Below are positions 45,157 to 45,607 of a stretch of 45,607 nucleotides of DNA, piece by piece. The number at the start of each line of letters is the position of its first letter. Within the stretch, counting starts at the first letter, position 1. The stretch spans positions 1-45,607 of the forward strand of contig SCEJ01000021.1 in assembly GCA_004102785.1 (NCBI GenBank). The letters run 5' to 3'. The notes below the pieces were generated by a model that ran no database searches, was not told the origin of the DNA, and saw only the letters and a list, made by a program, of their open reading frames with translations. This DNA is from Muribaculaceae bacterium Isolate-013 (NCI) (lineage in GTDB: Bacteria > Bacteroidota > Bacteroidia > Bacteroidales > Muribaculaceae). Made by a program: the position numbers and the translations under genes.

Positions 45157-45481
45157 TTAGAGGTTGTTTAAAAATAAATGTGAATACCCGGCCGAAAAGT
45201 TCGAGGCAGCTTTCGCTCTGAAGCGAAGGAGCATAGCCCGGCTATGTGACTGAGCTGAAGATTGAAAGATGCCCGAAATTTTCGGACTGTATGGTAATTT
45301 CCGTATCATGCTTTGTTTCAGACTGTGAAATTGTTTAAAGTTACCCTCGCCTTGGCGTCTCTTTTGTTAATGCGATTGAAATCATCGGTCACGTAGCCCG
45401 CTACGCTCCCTCTTCATTCAATGCGCATTAACTAAAAGATACGCCACCGGGTATTTACATTTATTTTTAAACAACCTCTTA
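45157..45481. mobile_element. 319-bp MITE-like element with 32-bp inverted repeats and TTA duplication
   Basis: Terminal inverted repeats 45160-45191 and 45447-45478 match at 31 of 32 positions, starting GAGGTTGTTTAAAAATAAAT. They are flanked on both sides by TTA (45157-45159 and 45479-45481), a likely 3-bp target duplication. Inside is a second, imperfect inverted repeat (GGAGCATAGCCCGGCTATGTGAC near 45229-45251 against GTCACGTAGCCCGCTACGCTCC near 45389-45410). No open frame of note is present, so it would need a transposase in trans. Its first 8 bases equal those of the adjoining IS end. Confidence 0.88.
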
Positions 45482-45607
45482 GAGGTTGTCTAAATTTTAT
45501 TGATTAGGATTTTTATGGCGGCGAAATCAATCATTTCTTCCGCTGATTCATTCAGTATCTCATAGTTCCGGGAGAGTCTGCGGCAAGAGTCAAGCCATGC
45601 GAAAGTC
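45482..45607. mobile_element. End of an IS5-like insertion sequence, truncated by the window edge
   Basis: The terminal sequence GAGGTTGTCTAAATTTTATT begins directly after the TTA that ends the MITE-like element. A transposase reading frame runs inward and stops 8 bp from the presumed IS end. The rest of the element lies outside the window, so its length, family and other end cannot be judged. Confidence 0.7.
45490..45607 (-). CDS. Transposase C-terminus, IS5-like (partial)
   Basis: The last 38 codons of a minus-strand frame open to the window edge; stop TAG at 45490-45492. The peptide TFAWLDSCRRLSRNYE... and ...DFAAIKILINKI resembles the C-terminal RTFAWLDSFRRL...YE...IA.I..LLKRI pattern of IS5-family DDE transposases. 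The catalytic residues would lie outside the window. It is probably intact beyond the edge, but this cannot be seen. The stop lies 8 bp inside the presumed IS terminal repeat, typical of compact IS elements. Confidence 0.75.
   Translation of the reverse strand, partial: TFAWLDSCRRLSRNYEILNESAEEMIDFAAIKILINKI

Noticed and set aside
1-45607. CRISPR arrays, tRNA or rRNA genes, prophage, retron or diversity-generating retroelement
   Set aside because: No regularly spaced direct repeats, cloverleaf-like sequence, phage structural genes or reverse transcriptase were seen; small RNAs without strong motifs could be missed by eye.

Overview
The window (45,607 bp, GC-rich) looks like chromosome of a Bacteroidota/Bacteroidales gut bacterium, most likely of the Muribaculaceae type. 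The evidence is the repeated Bacteroidota promoter -7 box (TAnnTTTG, several with a TTTG/TTGG box 19-20 bp upstream), A-rich leaders with few Shine-Dalgarno sites, type III glutamine synthetase, LL-diaminopimelate aminotransferase, a two-subunit methylmalonyl-CoA mutase, a lipoprotein S9 peptidase and TonB-dependent barrel proteins. The family-level placement is inference.

Layout. 1-5.9 kb: a thiamine operon, promoter - TPP riboswitch - thiS - thiE (TenI-ThiE fusion) - thiG - thiH - thiF - tenA - thiD, tightly packed with overlapping start/stop codons and lacking thiC. 5.9-8.7 kb: an outer-membrane receptor-like barrel and a Crp/Fnr regulator, both on the minus strand. 9.0-13.4 kb: an S9-family lipoprotein peptidase, then a secreted thioredoxin-like protein overlapping mnmA. 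13.4-16.3 kb (minus): a PF07929-like protein with a poly-Ala tract, an Lrp/AsnC regulator and a class I aminotransferase. 16.5-24.2 kb (plus): a secreted bile salt hydrolase/penicillin acylase-like enzyme, a membrane protein, a bifunctional-nuclease-family protein, a tiny membrane protein, dxs, trkA and trkH. 24.2-30.4 kb: glycerate kinase (-), a 5'-nucleotidase-family enzyme (+), an ATP-grasp-like protein (-), mutL (+) and a small membrane protein (-). 30.5-36.8 kb (minus): dapF - dapL - glnN - PurF-like amidophosphoribosyltransferase, a nitrogen/lysine/purine cluster. 37.2-40.6 kb: an orphan secreted protein (+), then a porin-like barrel with a nucleoside-recognition-type membrane protein (-). 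40.8-44.9 kb (minus): mutA-mutB, the methylmalonyl-CoA mutase of the succinate/propionate pathway. 45.16-45.6 kb: a MITE-like element with 32-bp terminal inverted repeats, abutting the end of an IS5-like insertion sequence that runs off the window.

How the genes work together. The thi operon supplies the thiazole branch (ThiS/F/G/H), takes pyrimidine through salvage (TenA, ThiD) rather than by ThiC synthesis within the operon, and joins the halves with ThiE; Dxs, elsewhere in the window, makes the DXP used by ThiG. DapL/DapF supply meso-diaminopimelate, and GlnN supplies the glutamine used by the PurF-like enzyme.

Most genes are ordinary chromosomal housekeeping. I found no CRISPR array, prophage, retron, diversity-generating retroelement or defence island. 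The most interesting signals are non-coding: a hairpin that could mask the thiS start codon below the TPP riboswitch, nested dyads at the thi promoter, several long perfect palindromes, two MITE-like repeats, a 17-20-bp repeat present three times, and a terminator-like hairpin between glnN and a TTG-started PurF paralogue.
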